From: Candidatus Aerophobota bacterium
GTDB lineage: Bacteria; Aerophobota; Aerophobia; Aerophobales; B47-G16
Assembly (NCBI GenBank): GCA_003648815.1
Contig: QMPZ01000025.1
Coordinates: 1-15,448, forward strand
Direction: 5' to 3'
Length of the DNA stretch: 15,448 bases
Shown: positions 14,702-15,448 of the stretch, piece by piece
Numbering within the stretch: position 1 is the first letter of the stretch
Layout: the number at the start of each line of letters is the position of its first letter
The notes under the pieces: model-generated
Told to the model about the DNA's origin: nothing
What the model saw: the letters and a program-made list of their open reading frames with translations, nothing else
Databases searched by the model: none
Translations under genes and position numbers: made by a program

Positions 14702-15448
14702 CCCTCTCCTGAGTTAGGTTTTTTGCTATAACCTCTATTTCTTCTTTGAATTGTCCCCCCTTCTCCCAGAGAGAAAGACCGTTGATGTCCGCCTCGAGAA
14801 TCGCCTCATTAAAGCTTACAAACCCAAGAAAAACAAAGTCAGGCATACGAGATAAAAGATAGTTTCTATCTTTTGTTCCTCTTATTTTGTTGCCGACCAC
14901 GGAAAGGTTCGGTATCCTTATCTCAAAGGCGAGCTTCCTGATGCGATAAGCAGTTTCAATGCTCTTCCTGCCCGGCTCAACCACCACAATCAGCTCGTCC
15001 ACAGCTCTTGCTGTTCCTCTTCCCAGGTGCTCTATGCCAGCTTCCATGTCCAGAATCACCACCTCTTCTCTTTCGGCCAGAAGGTGAGAAAGTAGCGCCT
15101 TTAAAAAGGCATTTTCCGGACAGGTGCATCCCATTCCTCCTCCCCTCACCGTTCCCATAACAGCCAGCTTTATCCCATCGTGTTCCACAAAATACTTATC
15201 TGGAATGTCATCAACTTTGGGGTTTAACTTAAAATAGGAAGAGATATCACCTGGTCTGGCTCCGGTTCTTTCCTGGATTAGCTCTTTCATCTGGATTAGA
15301 GGGATTATTTGGGAGGGATTGGGGAAGGAAAGGGTGAGGGCGAGGTTGGCGTCAGGATCGGCATCGATGGCAAAAACCGGCCTCCCCTTCCTTGCAAAAT
15401 ATTTGGTAAGACCGGCGGCGAGGGTGGTTTTTCCCACCCCTCCCTTTC
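14691..15448 (-). CDS. cooC: CooC-type nickel-insertion ATPase for CO dehydrogenase (5' end cut by window edge)
   Basis: This is a MinD/ParA-like P-loop ATPase of the CooC family, which uses ATP to help load nickel into the C-cluster of CO dehydrogenase. The gene is partial. Reading into the edge gives K-G-G-V-G-K-T-T, so the GTG at 15435-15437 is the valine inside the Walker A loop and not a start codon; the true start lies beyond the window. Counting from that valine, the CxC metal-binding motif of CooC proteins is at 104-106 (GMGCTCPEN), and a Walker B-like strand, VILDMEAGIEH, follows. Its 3' end overlaps cooS by about 11 bases, which suggests translational coupling with its client enzyme. 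The family call is secure. The assignment to CODH rather than ACS rests on this adjacency, because a second homologue sits among the acs genes at 3021-3776. Confidence 0.92.
   Translation of the reverse strand, partial: KGGVGKTTLAAGLTKYFARKGRPVFAIDADPDANLALTLSFPNPSQIIPLIQMKELIQERTGARPGDISSYFKLNPKVDDIPDKYFVEHDGIKLAVMGTVRGGGMGCTCPENAFLKALLSHLLAEREEVVILDMEAGIEHLGRGTARAVDELIVVVEPGRKSIETAYRIRKLAFEIRIPNLSVVGNKIRGTKDRNYLLSRMPDFVFLGFVSFNEAILEADINGLSLWEKGGQFKEEIEVIAKNLTQERDDG

Noticed and set aside
15435..15437. GTG as the cooC start codon
   Set aside because: Upstream codons to the window edge read K-G-G, completing the Walker A loop; the valine is internal and the gene continues beyond the window.

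Overview
The window holds one leftward (minus-strand) block of eleven genes, ten of them complete, encoding the carbonyl branch of the bacterial Wood-Ljungdahl (reductive acetyl-CoA) pathway. I see no convincing plus-strand gene, tRNA, rRNA, insertion sequence or CRISPR array. The set is bacterial in type rather than archaeal: AcsB keeps the N-terminal domain that archaeal CdhC lacks, and the methyltransferase, corrinoid protein subunits and corrinoid activator match the acetogen AcsE, AcsC, AcsD and AcsV families. The source is therefore an anaerobic bacterium with acetogen-like metabolism. Shine-Dalgarno sites are strong. I cannot name the lineage from sequence alone.

Layout in transcription order (right to left): cooC (cut by the right edge), cooS (Ni-CO dehydrogenase), a CooF-like 16-Cys ferredoxin, a FAD/NAD(P) oxidoreductase, acsB (acetyl-CoA synthase, interrupted by a 534-residue intein), a 92-bp gap with a hairpin and degenerate 7-bp repeats, acsC (corrinoid protein large subunit), acsV (reductive corrinoid activator), acsF (nickel-insertion ATPase), acsD (corrinoid protein small subunit), acsE (methyltransferase), and a BioD/Pta-like P-loop protein with a DRTGG-type domain. 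Most junctions overlap or are separated by a few bases, so this reads as one operon. Its promoter lies beyond the right edge. A candidate promoter just after the last gene points out of the left edge.

How the genes work together: CooS, matured by CooC, interconverts CO2 and CO. AcsE moves the methyl group of methyltetrahydrofolate to the cobalt of AcsC/AcsD. AcsV re-reduces cobalt that has been oxidised. AcsB, loaded with nickel by AcsF, joins methyl, CO and CoA into acetyl-CoA. CooF and the flavoprotein between cooS and acsB probably connect CODH electrons to NAD(P)(H).

The most striking feature is the AcsB intein. Its +1 residue is the cysteine equivalent to Moorella Cys509, which bridges the Fe4S4 cubane to the proximal nickel of the A-cluster. 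The cysteine at extein position -3 is another A-cluster ligand (Cys506 equivalent). Together with intein Cys1 it makes a CxxC motif across the N-terminal splice junction. AcsB therefore cannot form its A-cluster until it splices, and the geometry invites redox- or metal-dependent splicing.
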